From: JADFOI01 sp965218935
GTDB taxonomy: Bacteria; Acidobacteriota; UBA6911; RPQK01; JADFOI01
Assembly: GCA_965218935.1 (NCBI GenBank)
Contig: CBDCMH010000007.1
Location: 496,001-560,000, forward strand
Direction of reading: 5' to 3'
Length of the DNA: 64,000 nt
Position numbers and translations under genes: made by a program. Under the pieces are notes generated by a model. The model did not search any database and had not been told where the DNA came from. It saw only the letters and a program-made list of their open reading frames with translations. This document shows positions 53,028 through 60,957 of this stretch, in pieces (the first letter of the stretch is position 1; the number at the start of each line of letters is the position of its first letter).

Positions 53028-53915
53028 TTACAGTGCAGTGCCCGCCACCAGCCAGCCTCCCCATATCATGAGACCGATGCCTGTGATTAACCCAAGCCAG
53101 TGACCTGCCGGAATCGTCTTTTCCAACAATACGAAAAGCGCCAAACCGACAATCCAATATAGGTTCATGACACCACCAACAAAGAGAAGTGTCATCAAGA
53201 ACCAACAGCACGTCAGACAGAACGCCCCGTGGTCGATGCCCATCCGGAAAGCTCCACCTGCACCGTTACGCCAATGATGCATAACGAACTGTATCGGACT
53301 ACGACAATGTCTCAGACACGCGTGTTTCAGGGGGGTAAGCTGGTAGATGCCCGCTGCCAAAAGGAGAATACCGGCAAAGAGGGCACTGGTGCTTGTCATC
53401 ATAGTAGATAGGAGTCCTACACGTTCAAAACCCCATTGGGCGCCCGCCGCGATTACACTGAAGATGCCCCAAGTCATGAGGTACCCGGCTGCAAACACAC
53501 TTGTGGAGATAAAGGGGGCCCCCTTGGCCTTTTCCTTGCGCTGAACGCGGGCGAAGAGCAAGATCATCGGGGAGGCGCTCGGCAACATCATGGCCACCAT
53601 CATGATCCACCACATCAAGAACATGAGGGCCGCGTACGAGGGTGTCCAAACTGCCAGTTGCATCATGGCGAAATGCGCCATACGCATCGTGTCACCCATG
53701 ATCTTCCGGGAAGAGATACCGCTGCTATCACCGGTCATCTCCATTGGCGAAGACGTGTCCGGCATGAGCATGGTCGTCATCTCGAACGCGGTCATGCCCA
53801 TACCTGCGCCCAGCAGAATGTATATCCAGGAGAGCACGATGACGGTTACGAGACCCGTGATGACAACCGCGCGGTCTCGCACCAGGACCGATTCCAGCAC
53901 AGAGGATTCTTGCAT
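53028..53915 (-). CDS. DUF2182-family integral membrane protein
   Basis: About 295 residues with six to seven membrane helices, rich in Met and His: MFLMWWIMMVAMMLPSASPM is the family signature, then CLRHCRSPIQF and HGAFCLTCCWFLMTLLFVGG with Cys/His groups. The family is a predicted metal-binding membrane protein often paired with DUF1326, as here. The start is chosen at MQESSVLESVL; the frame opens 28 residues earlier. Confidence 0.85.
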   Translation of the reverse strand: MQESSVLESVLVRDRAVVITGLVTVIVLSWIYILLGAGMGMTAFEMTTMLMPDTSSPMEMTGDSSGISSRKIMGDTMRMAHFAMMQLAVWTPSYAALMFLMWWIMMVAMMLPSASPMILLFARVQRKEKAKGAPFISTSVFAAGYLMTWGIFSVIAAGAQWGFERVGLLSTMMTSTSALFAGILLLAAGIYQLTPLKHACLRHCRSPIQFVMHHWRNGAGGAFRMGIDHGAFCLTCCWFLMTLLFVGGVMNLYWIVGLALFVLLEKTIPAGHWLGLITGIGLMIWGGWLVAGTAL

Positions 53916-53941
53916 CACGCTCCAAGTCGGACGGATAGCCA

Positions 53942-54143
53942 TCATGTATCGCGGATCAATCCATCCTGGTTGAAGTGGTGAACGCACCAATGCGCCCAAG
54001 AATCTTCATATGCCATATCGATTTCATTGGTCACGGAGGTGCTGCCCAGTCCGACTTCCGCGTAGGTAAACTCGAAACTACCGCTCGGACGTGCCAGCGC
54101 AATTGCAGTTATCATAAGTTTCGCTCTCGAATTGATGAGCCAT
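53942..54143 (-). pseudogene. frameshifted small gene between DUF1326 and DUF2182
   Basis: Two overlapping short frames: one starts MAHQFESETYDNCNCAGTSE, with the CNC motif also seen near the start of DUF1326 proteins, and stops; the other reads SFEFTYAEVGLGSTSVTNEI and DSWAHWCVHHFNQDGLIRDT. Joined by one indel they would give a protein of about 66 residues. Small genes at this position in such operons are plausible; not proven to be one gene. Confidence 0.4.
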
Positions 54144-54197
54144 CTCTGGAATCCTCCCCGAATAAATCTAACGCCTCGTCCAAATCACGACGCGGAT

Positions 54198-54800
54198 TCA
54201 GCCGTTCCAGTCAAACTCATGAAGATTTCCAGAGCTACCTTCCCAGCTGCGAAAATCAGGATCAGACCACTGGCTTCCGTCACTGCTAGCCAAATTCATG
54301 CTAGCAATCTGAAGGCCTGCTTGCGACATCGAGCCAGATACAACTGTTGGTTTCCCGGCACCATTCGATAGTGGCTGCATCGTTGCTTGGCCAATGCCCT
54401 TCACAGAAAGGCTCGGTTTCTCGCCCCAGGAAACGGCGACACTCGCAACCTTGGCTGGCAACCATTCGTCTACCGCCGCGCCCCAAAGCGTCGCCAAATG
54501 ACCGCTTTTCCTGCCACTGAAAATTGCTTCCAGCTCGCGCCGTTGATCTTCGCTAGCGGTTTCGTCAATGTAGAGACGAGCCTTGCCTCCACCCAAATAA
54601 AAATTAGCCGGCCATTCCCCTGTAAACGCTACCTTCGTGCCGCTCAGGTCTATGTCATCAGAGCTGCCTTGCCGAATTTCAAACCCGAATGTATGCGCAC
54701 ACCATCCCTCATCAGGCTCTATTTCGGGGCCCAGCCAACATGGACACCACATCTTGCAGCTGCACAAATCCAGGCTTCGTCCAGAAACTTTCCATGCCAT
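54198..54800 (-). CDS. DUF1326-family protein
   Basis: 200 residues. The start WKVSGRSLDLCSCKMWCPCW has the Cys pattern of DUF1326, followed by WCAHTFGFEIRQGSSDDI and a beta-rich part (ARLYIDETASEDQRRELEAI, LSVKGIGQATMQPLSNGAGK). Often encoded next to DUF2182; a role in metal or redox handling is guessed. No signal peptide. Confidence 0.85.
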   Translation of the reverse strand: MAWKVSGRSLDLCSCKMWCPCWLGPEIEPDEGWCAHTFGFEIRQGSSDDIDLSGTKVAFTGEWPANFYLGGGKARLYIDETASEDQRRELEAIFSGRKSGHLATLWGAAVDEWLPAKVASVAVSWGEKPSLSVKGIGQATMQPLSNGAGKPTVVSGSMSQAGLQIASMNLASSDGSQWSDPDFRSWEGSSGNLHEFDWNG

Positions 54801-54965
54801 ATAATTTTCTCCCCTTACATTAACCGCTACCCGGTATCGTCTTTACCCGAAAAAACCTATCAGCGCTCCAACCTTGCGTCAACCACTTCTTTCGGCCTGG
54901 AAAGGGCGCAAGAGAAAAGAGAAACCAGCGCGGCACCATGTTACAATTCGTCTCTGGATAGCTGC

Positions 54966-55043
54966 GCGCCCGTAGTTCAGCCCGGATAGAACGCTGGTCT
55001 ACGAAACCAGAGGTCACAGGTTCGAATCCTGTCGGGCGCGCCA
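54966..55043 (+). tRNA. tRNA-Arg (anticodon ACG)
   Basis: Acceptor GCGCCCG pairs with CGGGCGC; anticodon stem CTGGT/ACCAG with loop CTACGAA, anticodon ACG (read as ICG); T arm ACAGG-TTCGAAT-CCTGT; discriminator G and encoded CCA. The last 45 bases are repeated with one change at 59323, so the gene is the insertion site of a small island. Confidence 0.95.
54999..55043 (+). repeat. attL: 3' end of tRNA-Arg
   Basis: Forty-five bases from the anticodon to CCA form the left attachment core. They remain part of a functional tRNA gene. Confidence 0.85.
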
Positions 55044-55084
55044 TTTATCTTACTGAATCGCAACAAGTTACACATAGTCCTGAT

Positions 55085-55570
55085 TCAAGCTGATTTCAAC
55101 TCTCTGTTGATTCCTCCCTTTTTTCTCCCTTGGAGAACCTGAAAAGCTCTCCGAGCAGCATAATGCGGGGAGAAATGTGCGTAGTGTTCTTCAGTGATTT
55201 TGACTGAGGAATGACCGAGCATGACCTGGACAACGTGCATCTCTGCACCGTTCTCAGACAGTGTGATCCCGTAGTGTCTGCGCAGATCCTTGATAAAGAT
55301 CCAATCCAGCTCAGCTTCTTTTCTGGCCTTGTTGAACACCTTGCGGATGTTGTACCAACGGGTCTTGCTCTTTGGATGCCAAAAGACATACGGGCATCCT
55401 GGCAGCTGAGGCATTTCCTCGATCCACTGCAGGGCTTCGTCAGTGAGAGGTACGAAGCGGGGCTTGCCCGATTTCGTGTTACCACTGAAAACCACTATGC
55501 GCTCCTGCTTACGGATCTGTGAGTGCTTCACACTTAAGCCTTCTTCCCGCCGGCATCCGGCACCCTCAAC
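55085..55570 (-). pseudogene. tyrosine recombinase (integrase), catalytic domain only
   Basis: The frame reads from GCRREEGLSVKHSQ (with the first catalytic Arg) through NTKSGKPRFVPLT, IKDLRRHYGITL (Lys for the usual His in the HxxR box), LGHSSVKITEEHYAHF (His and nucleophile Tyr). The N-terminal core-binding domain is missing: a TAG precedes GCRR and the XRE gene abuts it. A GTG inside could start a 148-residue protein, but it would lack the first Arg. Non-functional integrase of the island. Confidence 0.8.
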
Positions 55571-55994
55571 CTAACCACACTTCAGGTTCATTCTTGATCT
55601 TCTCAAGTCTGGCGTAGAGCTTGTCCATGGGCATCTTGAAATAGTCGGCCATCTTGTTCAGCACACGAATACTGGGGTTGCGGTCTCCACTCATGATGGC
55701 ACTGACATGCTGCCGGCTGACCTGGCAGTGTGCAGCAATACTCAAGTACTTGGCCGTATCAAAACTAGGTGGCTTTGCCTTCGCAAGGGGTTGCTGGGTT
55801 GTGACAGCCATAGGAACAGCAGGTTCCTCCTCAGTGCTTTCCTGTACTGCCTGTTCCACTTGCTCCCGGGCAAGTCTTCGTAGGCGTGAGGTTTCAGCAT
55901 TCGCCTCAGCAGCATTTGTTGGCGGCCGCCATGGCTTTTGCTTTTGCTGCTCCATTTCCTTGGCAACCTCAGCTAAGGATTTAAAATCACCCAT
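55566..55994 (-). CDS. XRE-type helix-turn-helix regulator with long N-terminal arm
   Basis: 142 residues. The first 75 are polar, Ala/Glu/Gln-rich and likely disordered or coiled; the C-terminal part (about 80-135) is an XRE HTH (YLSIAAHCQVSRQHVSAIMS, NPSIRVLNKMADYFKMPMDK). Probably the island's repressor or a control protein. It overlaps the start of the integrase remnant. Confidence 0.8.
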   Translation of the reverse strand: MGDFKSLAEVAKEMEQQKQKPWRPPTNAAEANAETSRLRRLAREQVEQAVQESTEEEPAVPMAVTTQQPLAKAKPPSFDTAKYLSIAAHCQVSRQHVSAIMSGDRNPSIRVLNKMADYFKMPMDKLYARLEKIKNEPEVWLG

Positions 55995-56102
55995 AACCCA
56001 AGTGTATACCTGTCAGTATGGCCACCTGGAGCCCCTGACCGCCCCGTGTGAGACGGCCAGGGGTTTCCCGTTTGTATTTAAGTTAACTATCCCTCAGCAG
56101 TG

Positions 56103-56399
56103 TCATTCCCCATCCACTTCCAAAGAGGAAAAGGATGCGAGGAGTTTTCTCGTTTCACTCACCCCAGCTTCGAATGATTCCCAGACAGCATGGGCCTTAA
56201 AGTCACTCAGCGAATTTAAGAGGTCAACAAACCGATTGTCGGGGTAGGTCTCTTCAAGTTCTTCGATGATTTGAATGCACTTTTGATAGCGTTCTTTAAT
56301 CTTCGGTTCTTCAATGAGATCAAAGATTTCCCCACGCGATCCGTAGAGTTTGTCAAAGAATTCGAAGTTTGCTGTGTAGATGTTGGTCGTTTTGTTCAT
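56103..56399 (-). CDS. small island protein of unknown function
   Basis: 98 residues, helical and acidic (NFEFFDKLYGSRGEIFDLIE, YQKCIQIIEELEETYPDNRF, SDFKAHAVWESFEAGVSETR). No family recognised. The ATG overlaps the stop of a 23-residue ORF upstream (ATGA), so the two are translationally coupled. Confidence 0.65.
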   Translation of the reverse strand: MNKTTNIYTANFEFFDKLYGSRGEIFDLIEEPKIKERYQKCIQIIEELEETYPDNRFVDLLNSLSDFKAHAVWESFEAGVSETRKLLASFSSLEVDGE

Positions 56400-56467
56400 G
56401 CCGCCCCCCTTTCTTCACCTGCCGGCTCGCTTGTGGTGTGGTTTTTGGATATGGTCTTTTTAGCCAT
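56396..56467 (-). CDS. 23-residue ORF upstream of the small island protein
   Basis: ATG follows AAAGGAGG with ideal spacing and encodes MAKKTISKNHTTSEPAGEER-GAA. Its TGA overlaps the ATG of the next gene. A leader peptide, a tiny antitoxin-like partner or a translation-coupling device are possible; it is below the usual ORF size cutoff. Confidence 0.5.
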   Translation of the reverse strand: MAKKTISKNHTTSEPAGEERGAA

Positions 56468-56826
56468 TTCTACCTCCTTTGATGGTTTAACCACATCTTA
56501 TTGAGAGTCACGAGATCATCGTACATCCACGCGGTTATCAGTGCAAGTTTATTTAAATCAATAAGTTAACTGGATTCAACAAGTTGACGGGAGTCAATGC
56601 AGCTCGAACTATTGCTATCACGAGCAAATCAGGCGAGTAGACCTTAGCGGGTTTGGATTCGACGCTGTTCCCGTAGTCCTTTCAAGAGACGACTTGAAGA
56701 GGTAACACCGGCCACGCAAGGAACACGACCACCACGTGGCAGGTCAGCCTTTCCTCAACCCCTTGCCTTCACCTCCCCCCAGGCGTAACATTGAGCCCAA
56801 CTGCATTGCACTGAGGTGGGGGTTCA
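56468..56826. other. intergenic region before the kinase gene
   Basis: No gene seen. It contains TTGAC-GGGA-GTCAA (56584-56597), a perfect 5-bp inverted pair, and nearby AGTTAACTGGATTCAAC. This may be an operator for the XRE protein or a promoter of the divergent genes. Confidence 0.35.
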
Positions 56827-58323
56827 ATGGTCGGCACAACGATCAGCCATTACAAAATCACAGAGAAGCTAGGCGGCGGTGGGATGGGTGTGGTCTGGAA
56901 GGCCGAGGACACCCGATTGGGCCGCAATGTGGCCCTGAAGTTCCTGCCGGAGAAATACGCCGAGAACAAACAGGCACTGGAGCGGTTCCAGAGGGAAGCC
57001 CGTGCTGCATCGTCACTGGATCATCCCAACATCTGCGCCATCTATGACATTGGGCAGCATGAGGGCCAACCCTTCATCGTCATGCAGTACCTGGAAGGGC
57101 ATACGCTACTAAGCCGCATTGTAGACGGACCTCTGGAAAAAAAAGAGCTGCTTGAACTAGCAATTCAGATTATAGGCGCATTGGCCGCCGCCCACAAGAA
57201 AGGAATTATTCATCGGGATATTAAACCGGACAACGTCTTTGTGACTGAGAGTGGACAGGTGAAACTATTAGACTTTGGCCTCGCCAAGCTGGCCGTAGAG
57301 GCCCCATATGGTGATCAGGAGACGCCAAACAACTTGACAGCCGTTGGTGTAGCGGTAGGAACCCCCTACTACATGTCTCCTGAGCAATTACTTGACAAGG
57401 AACTAGATGCCCGTAGTGACATTTTCTCGTTCGGTGTATTGCTTTACGAAATGGCCACTAGCACTTTGCCTTTTACGGGCCAAGACATCAAGGTCGTTTT
57501 CAATAAGATTCTCAACTCAGCATCCACCTCCTTGATGGATTTGAATCCTGATTTACCCGTCGAGCTAGATCGATTGATTCAGAAAGCCCTGGAGAAGGAC
57601 AGGGAGATGCGCTACCAGACAGCCTCCGACCTAGGCGCCGATCTGGCACGACTCAAGCGCGACACAGGCTCGGAGCGAACTGAAGGATTAGCCAGGCAAT
57701 CCGCAGAGGCTTGGGTGCAACAACTACGCATTATACAACCTTGGGAATTGGTCGCACGGGATGGGCGGGAATTTGCGGAAACAGGCGCTGGGATTATGTA
57801 TTGGTTTAAGGTGCCATTGGGAGGCATCTGCTATCCCGAGGGATTTCGAAACTTCCTTCAGCCGGCCTTGGAGAACGCTAATATTTCCAAGATTCGATTC
57901 CTGCTTGACTCGTCGGTTCCCACCATTCCTCAGCTATGGAACGACCTAGTGATTCCGCTTCTTAAGGAGTGGGCCAAGCGGGGCAGTCGAGATTTCCGTC
58001 TTGATCAGCAGAACGACGACGGACGATTTGTCGTGAATGCCGAACCGTCCAAGGTCCTTGCTTGGGTTTTCGTCGACCTCTCCGAGGAGGCTTCTAGCCC
58101 ATGCTTCAAACTGTTCGTGGATGATCCCGATAGTGACGAGCATGCCCAGCTACAGGCTCAAGTATTTCTCGCTACCGCCACTCGCAATGTCCGATTCAAC
58201 GATGGCACGCTGCACACGATACGTATTCCTAACGCGATTTTGCGCGTCAACTCTCCTGGGGGTGAGAACCTGCTGTATGCACTAAACACCGTCGCAAATC
58301 AGTGGGATTTTCTGTTTTCGTAA
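56827..58323 (+). CDS. Ser/Thr protein kinase with an unrecognised C-terminal domain
   Basis: 498 residues. Kinase domain (about 8-275): HYKITEKLGGGGMGVVWKAE glycine loop, ATP lysine in VALKFLPEKY, catalytic loop GIIHRDIKPDNVF, LLDFGLAKL, and GTPYYMSPEQLLDKELDARSD. No transmembrane helix follows, unlike PknB-type receptors. The last 210 residues (from about LRIIQPWELVARDGREF) are soluble, with MYWFKVPLGGICYPEGFRNF, IRFLLDSSVPTIPQLWNDLV and EDxx-type acidic loops; I know no family for this part. It may sense a ligand or be an effector. Encoded in the tRNA-Arg island. Confidence 0.85.
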   Translation: MVGTTISHYKITEKLGGGGMGVVWKAEDTRLGRNVALKFLPEKYAENKQALERFQREARAASSLDHPNICAIYDIGQHEGQPFIVMQYLEGHTLLSRIVDGPLEKKELLELAIQIIGALAAAHKKGIIHRDIKPDNVFVTESGQVKLLDFGLAKLAVEAPYGDQETPNNLTAVGVAVGTPYYMSPEQLLDKELDARSDIFSFGVLLYEMATSTLPFTGQDIKVVFNKILNSASTSLMDLNPDLPVELDRLIQKALEKDREMRYQTASDLGADLARLKRDTGSERTEGLARQSAEAWVQQLRIIQPWELVARDGREFAETGAGIMYWFKVPLGGICYPEGFRNFLQPALENANISKIRFLLDSSVPTIPQLWNDLVIPLLKEWAKRGSRDFRLDQQNDDGRFVVNAEPSKVLAWVFVDLSEEASSPCFKLFVDDPDSDEHAQLQAQVFLATATRNVRFNDGTLHTIRIPNAILRVNSPGGENLLYALNTVANQWDFLFS

Positions 58324-58406
58324 TCCACTGGGACTCCCTCCGCGACGACCCTCGCTTCCACGATCTGCTACGGCGGATGAATTTAGCCCCATAGCAGCCC
58401 GAATCG

Positions 58407-58670
58407 TCAGATACGAATCTCCTCGAAATCGCTCAGGTCTGGGTCCGTAGCACAGGCAGTCGCATCAAATTGTCGAAGTAACACGGGAACGAGCTTCGAT
58501 GCTCCCGGCGAGAAATAGTAGACGTGGCCGCCCTCTTCACGGTGGTAGTGAACAGAGGAGTCATCGGAGGATAGCCCACCTCTGTATGCAATACCAAAAT
58601 TCTCCATCAAAGCCGTAGCGCTGTCAGCCGCCACATCGCTTTCCGGTATTTCTACTCGATACCAAGGCAT
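58407..58670 (-). CDS. small island protein of unknown function
   Basis: 87 residues (MPWYRVEIPESDVAADSATA start), with YRGGLSSDDSSVHYHREEGG and a C-terminal acidic patch. No signal peptide, membrane helix or known motif. It converges on the kinase gene. Confidence 0.55.
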   Translation of the reverse strand: MPWYRVEIPESDVAADSATALMENFGIAYRGGLSSDDSSVHYHREEGGHVYYFSPGASKLVPVLLRQFDATACATDPDLSDFEEIRI

Positions 58671-58788
58671 GGTGTTGAGCTGAGCCTAGCTGGCGCGGGT
58701 GGGCCTGTCAATTGAGGGTGCAGAGTGAGATAGTGTCTTCAATTATCCAGCTGTTTGCCCGACGACCTTTTACACGAGGAGAAATAAG

Positions 58789-59166
58789 ATGAGTACGATG
58801 AAAGGAATTAGCATTCTCATCGTAATGGTAGGTTTACTCCTGCCCATGGCGAGCTTGGGATTCGTACGAGGGTATAACCCCGTCTTAGGATTCTTTGGTA
58901 GTCTGCCGAGGATGAGGGTTGTTGTTGTTGAGGAACAGCGACGTACCTCAATCGCTGCGCAGATCCAAGGGCTGCGAGGAAAGCAGTATGAGCGGGTCAC
59001 TGTTGAGGAGCAAAATATTCCCTACAGCTACGTTTTTGCTCTTGGCTGCATCCTGGTGTTTCTGGGAACTGCCGGAGTTCTGTTCAATCAACAGTTAAGT
59101 CAGGCTGAGAACGAAGGACAGCATAGCCCTCTTGAGACACCTACCGAAAATAAAAGCGAGTCCTAA
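58789..59166 (+). CDS. small membrane protein with two helices
   Basis: 125 residues: a first hydrophobic segment (ISILIVMVGLLLPMASLGFV) and a second (YSYVFALGCILVFLGTAGVL), with a charged loop of about 50 residues between and an acidic C-tail. AGGAGA precedes the ATG. Family unknown. Last gene of the island. Confidence 0.6.
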   Translation: MSTMKGISILIVMVGLLLPMASLGFVRGYNPVLGFFGSLPRMRVVVVEEQRRTSIAAQIQGLRGKQYERVTVEEQNIPYSYVFALGCILVFLGTAGVLFNQQLSQAENEGQHSPLETPTENKSES

Positions 59167-59216
59167 TGTGTTACTTGGACGCGACCCAGAGTCCTCCCGT
59201 TTTCCTCCCATTTTGG

Positions 59217-59246
59217 TTGGTAACACTTGGTAATAGTTGGTAATTG
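59217..59246 (+). repeat. three tandem 10-bp units near attR
   Basis: TTGGTAACAC, TTGGTAATAG and TTGGTAATTG follow each other without gap. Their place about 80 bases from the attachment core suits arm-type integrase binding sites; a 10-bp step would put them on one DNA face. Confidence 0.55.
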
Positions 59247-59322
59247 CCGACCTGTGAAAACCGAGCTGAAATGCTGGTTGTTGTTAGTTGTTGGTACGAT
59301 CTGGTAGGGTAGGGAACCGGGA

Positions 59323-59367
59323 CTACGAAACCAGAGGTCACAGGTTCAAATCCTGTCGGGCGCGCCA
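59323..59367 (+). repeat. attR: copy of the tRNA-Arg 3' end
   Basis: Matches the last 45 bases of the tRNA-Arg gene except for A instead of G in the T loop. It marks the right border of the island. Confidence 0.85.
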
Positions 59368-59474
59368 CTTTTCCGTAACTTGCGCAAGCCCACAACCCTC
59401 ATTTCTGGGTTGGCCCCCGCGATGATGAAGCATAACCAATCGTTAGCTGCACAAATAGCAAAGAGGCACAGAAC

Positions 59475-60023
59475 GTGACCAGAATAGACTGCAAACAACC
59501 TGGGCGGGCTTTCTCTACGGGGTTCGCGGCCTTTGCGCTGCTTCTTGGCTTAGTGCAGGGGGCCTGTATTGATGGCTATTCGATGCTGCCCCCGGAAGTG
59601 GACATAACGGGCGAGTGGCGCGGAGAAATGGTGGGAACAATTCAGCATCAAGGTAATACACAGCATAACAATATTGCCTTGAGTTTAGAGCATGTGGGAG
59701 ATCAAGTAAGCGGCACTTTTATTTTCCTCGATGGCCCGACCCTCGAAGCCCCGGTGAAAGGGGTGGTCTCAGGGAGCAAGTTCACATTCACGGCAGAGAT
59801 GGTTTTGGCCGGTAGCTGCAGGGTGTATGTGGAGGCATCTCTAGCCGTAGCAGTGACGGGACAGAGTATGAGCGGTGAGAAGAGATTGGAACACTGTGAC
59901 GGTACTGCCGTCGGCACAATGTCTGTCGCAAGGCTGGGCAGCGAGTGGATTCCTCCAGAAATTCAGGGAATCCCAGAGCCACCACCCTTGCCGCCGGATC
60001 TTCCTTCCCCCACCCCACCCTAG
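59475..60023 (+). CDS. putative lipoprotein of unknown function
   Basis: 182 residues. Hydrophobic start (TGFAAFALLLGLVQGAC) with a Cys at the end that may be lipidated. The mature part is beta-rich (ITGEWRGEMVGTIQ, LSLEHVGDQVSGTFIFLDG, MSGEKRLEHCDGTAV) like lipocalin-type or DUF small beta-barrels. The C-terminus is Pro-rich (PEPPPLPPDLPSPTPP). Function unknown. Start codon ATG not found nearer; the GTG at the start is used. Confidence 0.6.
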   Translation: MTRIDCKQPGRAFSTGFAAFALLLGLVQGACIDGYSMLPPEVDITGEWRGEMVGTIQHQGNTQHNNIALSLEHVGDQVSGTFIFLDGPTLEAPVKGVVSGSKFTFTAEMVLAGSCRVYVEASLAVAVTGQSMSGEKRLEHCDGTAVGTMSVARLGSEWIPPEIQGIPEPPPLPPDLPSPTPP

Positions 60024-60336
60024 CAAAGATAAATCCTGTCACGAGCGGGTACTTTTTGTAAATACTAAAGAAGGGCGAACACCCTAAGAATTCGAAAGAC
60101 AACTCAAAATGAGTACAGGGGGGACAATGGGGACAGAGAAACCCGTGTAAGATGGGTATTTGTGACGCTTGGGTAAGTTGAACCAAGCCGTTTTAATACC
60201 GGGATCGTAATGATAAGTAACAGGCTTAGAAAATGACTATTAACTATCGATGTATAAATACTTTTGTGTAGTCTTAATGGGGGGGGAGATCGTCTATGCT
60301 GGCGTGTGCCCTGCGGGTTCTCGTGAAGGGAAGTGA
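60024..60336. other. intergenic region without recognisable feature
   Basis: About 310 bases between the lipoprotein gene and the convergent unknown gene. It includes a G-run (GGGGGGGAG near 60280) but no ORF, tRNA or clear terminator that I can support. Confidence 0.4.
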
Positions 60337-60957
60337 TCAGAAATCAACAAGGGATTTCCGTTTTCGAGCTGCCGCTTCAAAGGATTTGAGCTTTTGGCTG
60401 CTGTATTCGACCACGAAACTGACTTCGTAATTCTCTCCGCACAGCATCAAAAGTATATCGGTGGAGTAGGTGCTCCAGTCACAGCCGAAAACGAGGTGCC
60501 CTAAACTCACAGAGATACCCCAGTCATCATTGTCTTCTTTGTACAGGTCGGCCTTCCAGACCACTTGGTCATCCGCCGGGCTTCCGTAGTTAAAGATGAG
60601 GGCTTCTTTGATTCTTTCGTAATCGTCAATGTAGTCATTCCGATTCGAGTGCTCTTCGCTGATCACGTATCGAGCCCGGACCAATCTATCTTCCACCAGA
60701 CAATAAATGATGTAACAGTCCAAGTCCGCGATTTTCCCCCTGTAGAGCAGGTAATGATCTTCCTCGTGAAAGAGCTCATTGGCCTCAGCTTGTTTGACTC
60801 GCTTTCGAGTCATTCCCCAACAGGTATTTCTGAAAGTTGTTTGCGTGGTGGCGGTTGGTTGCTCGACATACTCCCAAGTTCCGTCTTCATCCAGGGTGAC
60901 CGTTTGGCCGTCGGTGGTGATGGCACTTTGCTGCTCCTGAACGTTCGGTATTATCAT
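60337..60957 (-). CDS. protein of unknown function
   Basis: 206 residues. No signal peptide. It begins with a short motif (TVTLDEDGTWEYV) seen in exported or SH3-like small proteins, and the body is alpha/beta (FRNTCWGMTRKRVKQAEANE, DCYIIYCLVEDRLVRARYVI, KEALIFNYGSPADDQVVWKA). The last part is basic. No family recognised. The first ATG used may not be the true start. Confidence 0.6.
   Translation of the reverse strand: MIIPNVQEQQSAITTDGQTVTLDEDGTWEYVEQPTATTQTTFRNTCWGMTRKRVKQAEANELFHEEDHYLLYRGKIADLDCYIIYCLVEDRLVRARYVISEEHSNRNDYIDDYERIKEALIFNYGSPADDQVVWKADLYKEDNDDWGISVSLGHLVFGCDWSTYSTDILLMLCGENYEVSFVVEYSSQKLKSFEAAARKRKSLVDF

Larger units (their letters stand above)
54999..59367. mobile_element. 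small genomic island integrated in tRNA-Arg
   Basis: The tRNA 3' end (CTACGAAACCAGAGGTCACA onward, 54999-55043) recurs at 59323-59367 with a single G-to-A change; these are attL and attR. Between them lie a truncated tyrosine integrase next to the tRNA, an XRE-like regulator, a two-gene small ORF pair, a Ser/Thr kinase with unknown C-terminal domain and two small proteins. The total is about 4.3 kb. With the integrase broken the island cannot move on its own. Confidence 0.85.

Noticed and set aside
54820..55044. Short minus-strand frame starting MARPTGFEPVTSGFV
   Set aside because: This phrase is the translation of the reverse complement of a tRNA 3' end, a well-known false protein; the same occurs at 59171-59395.
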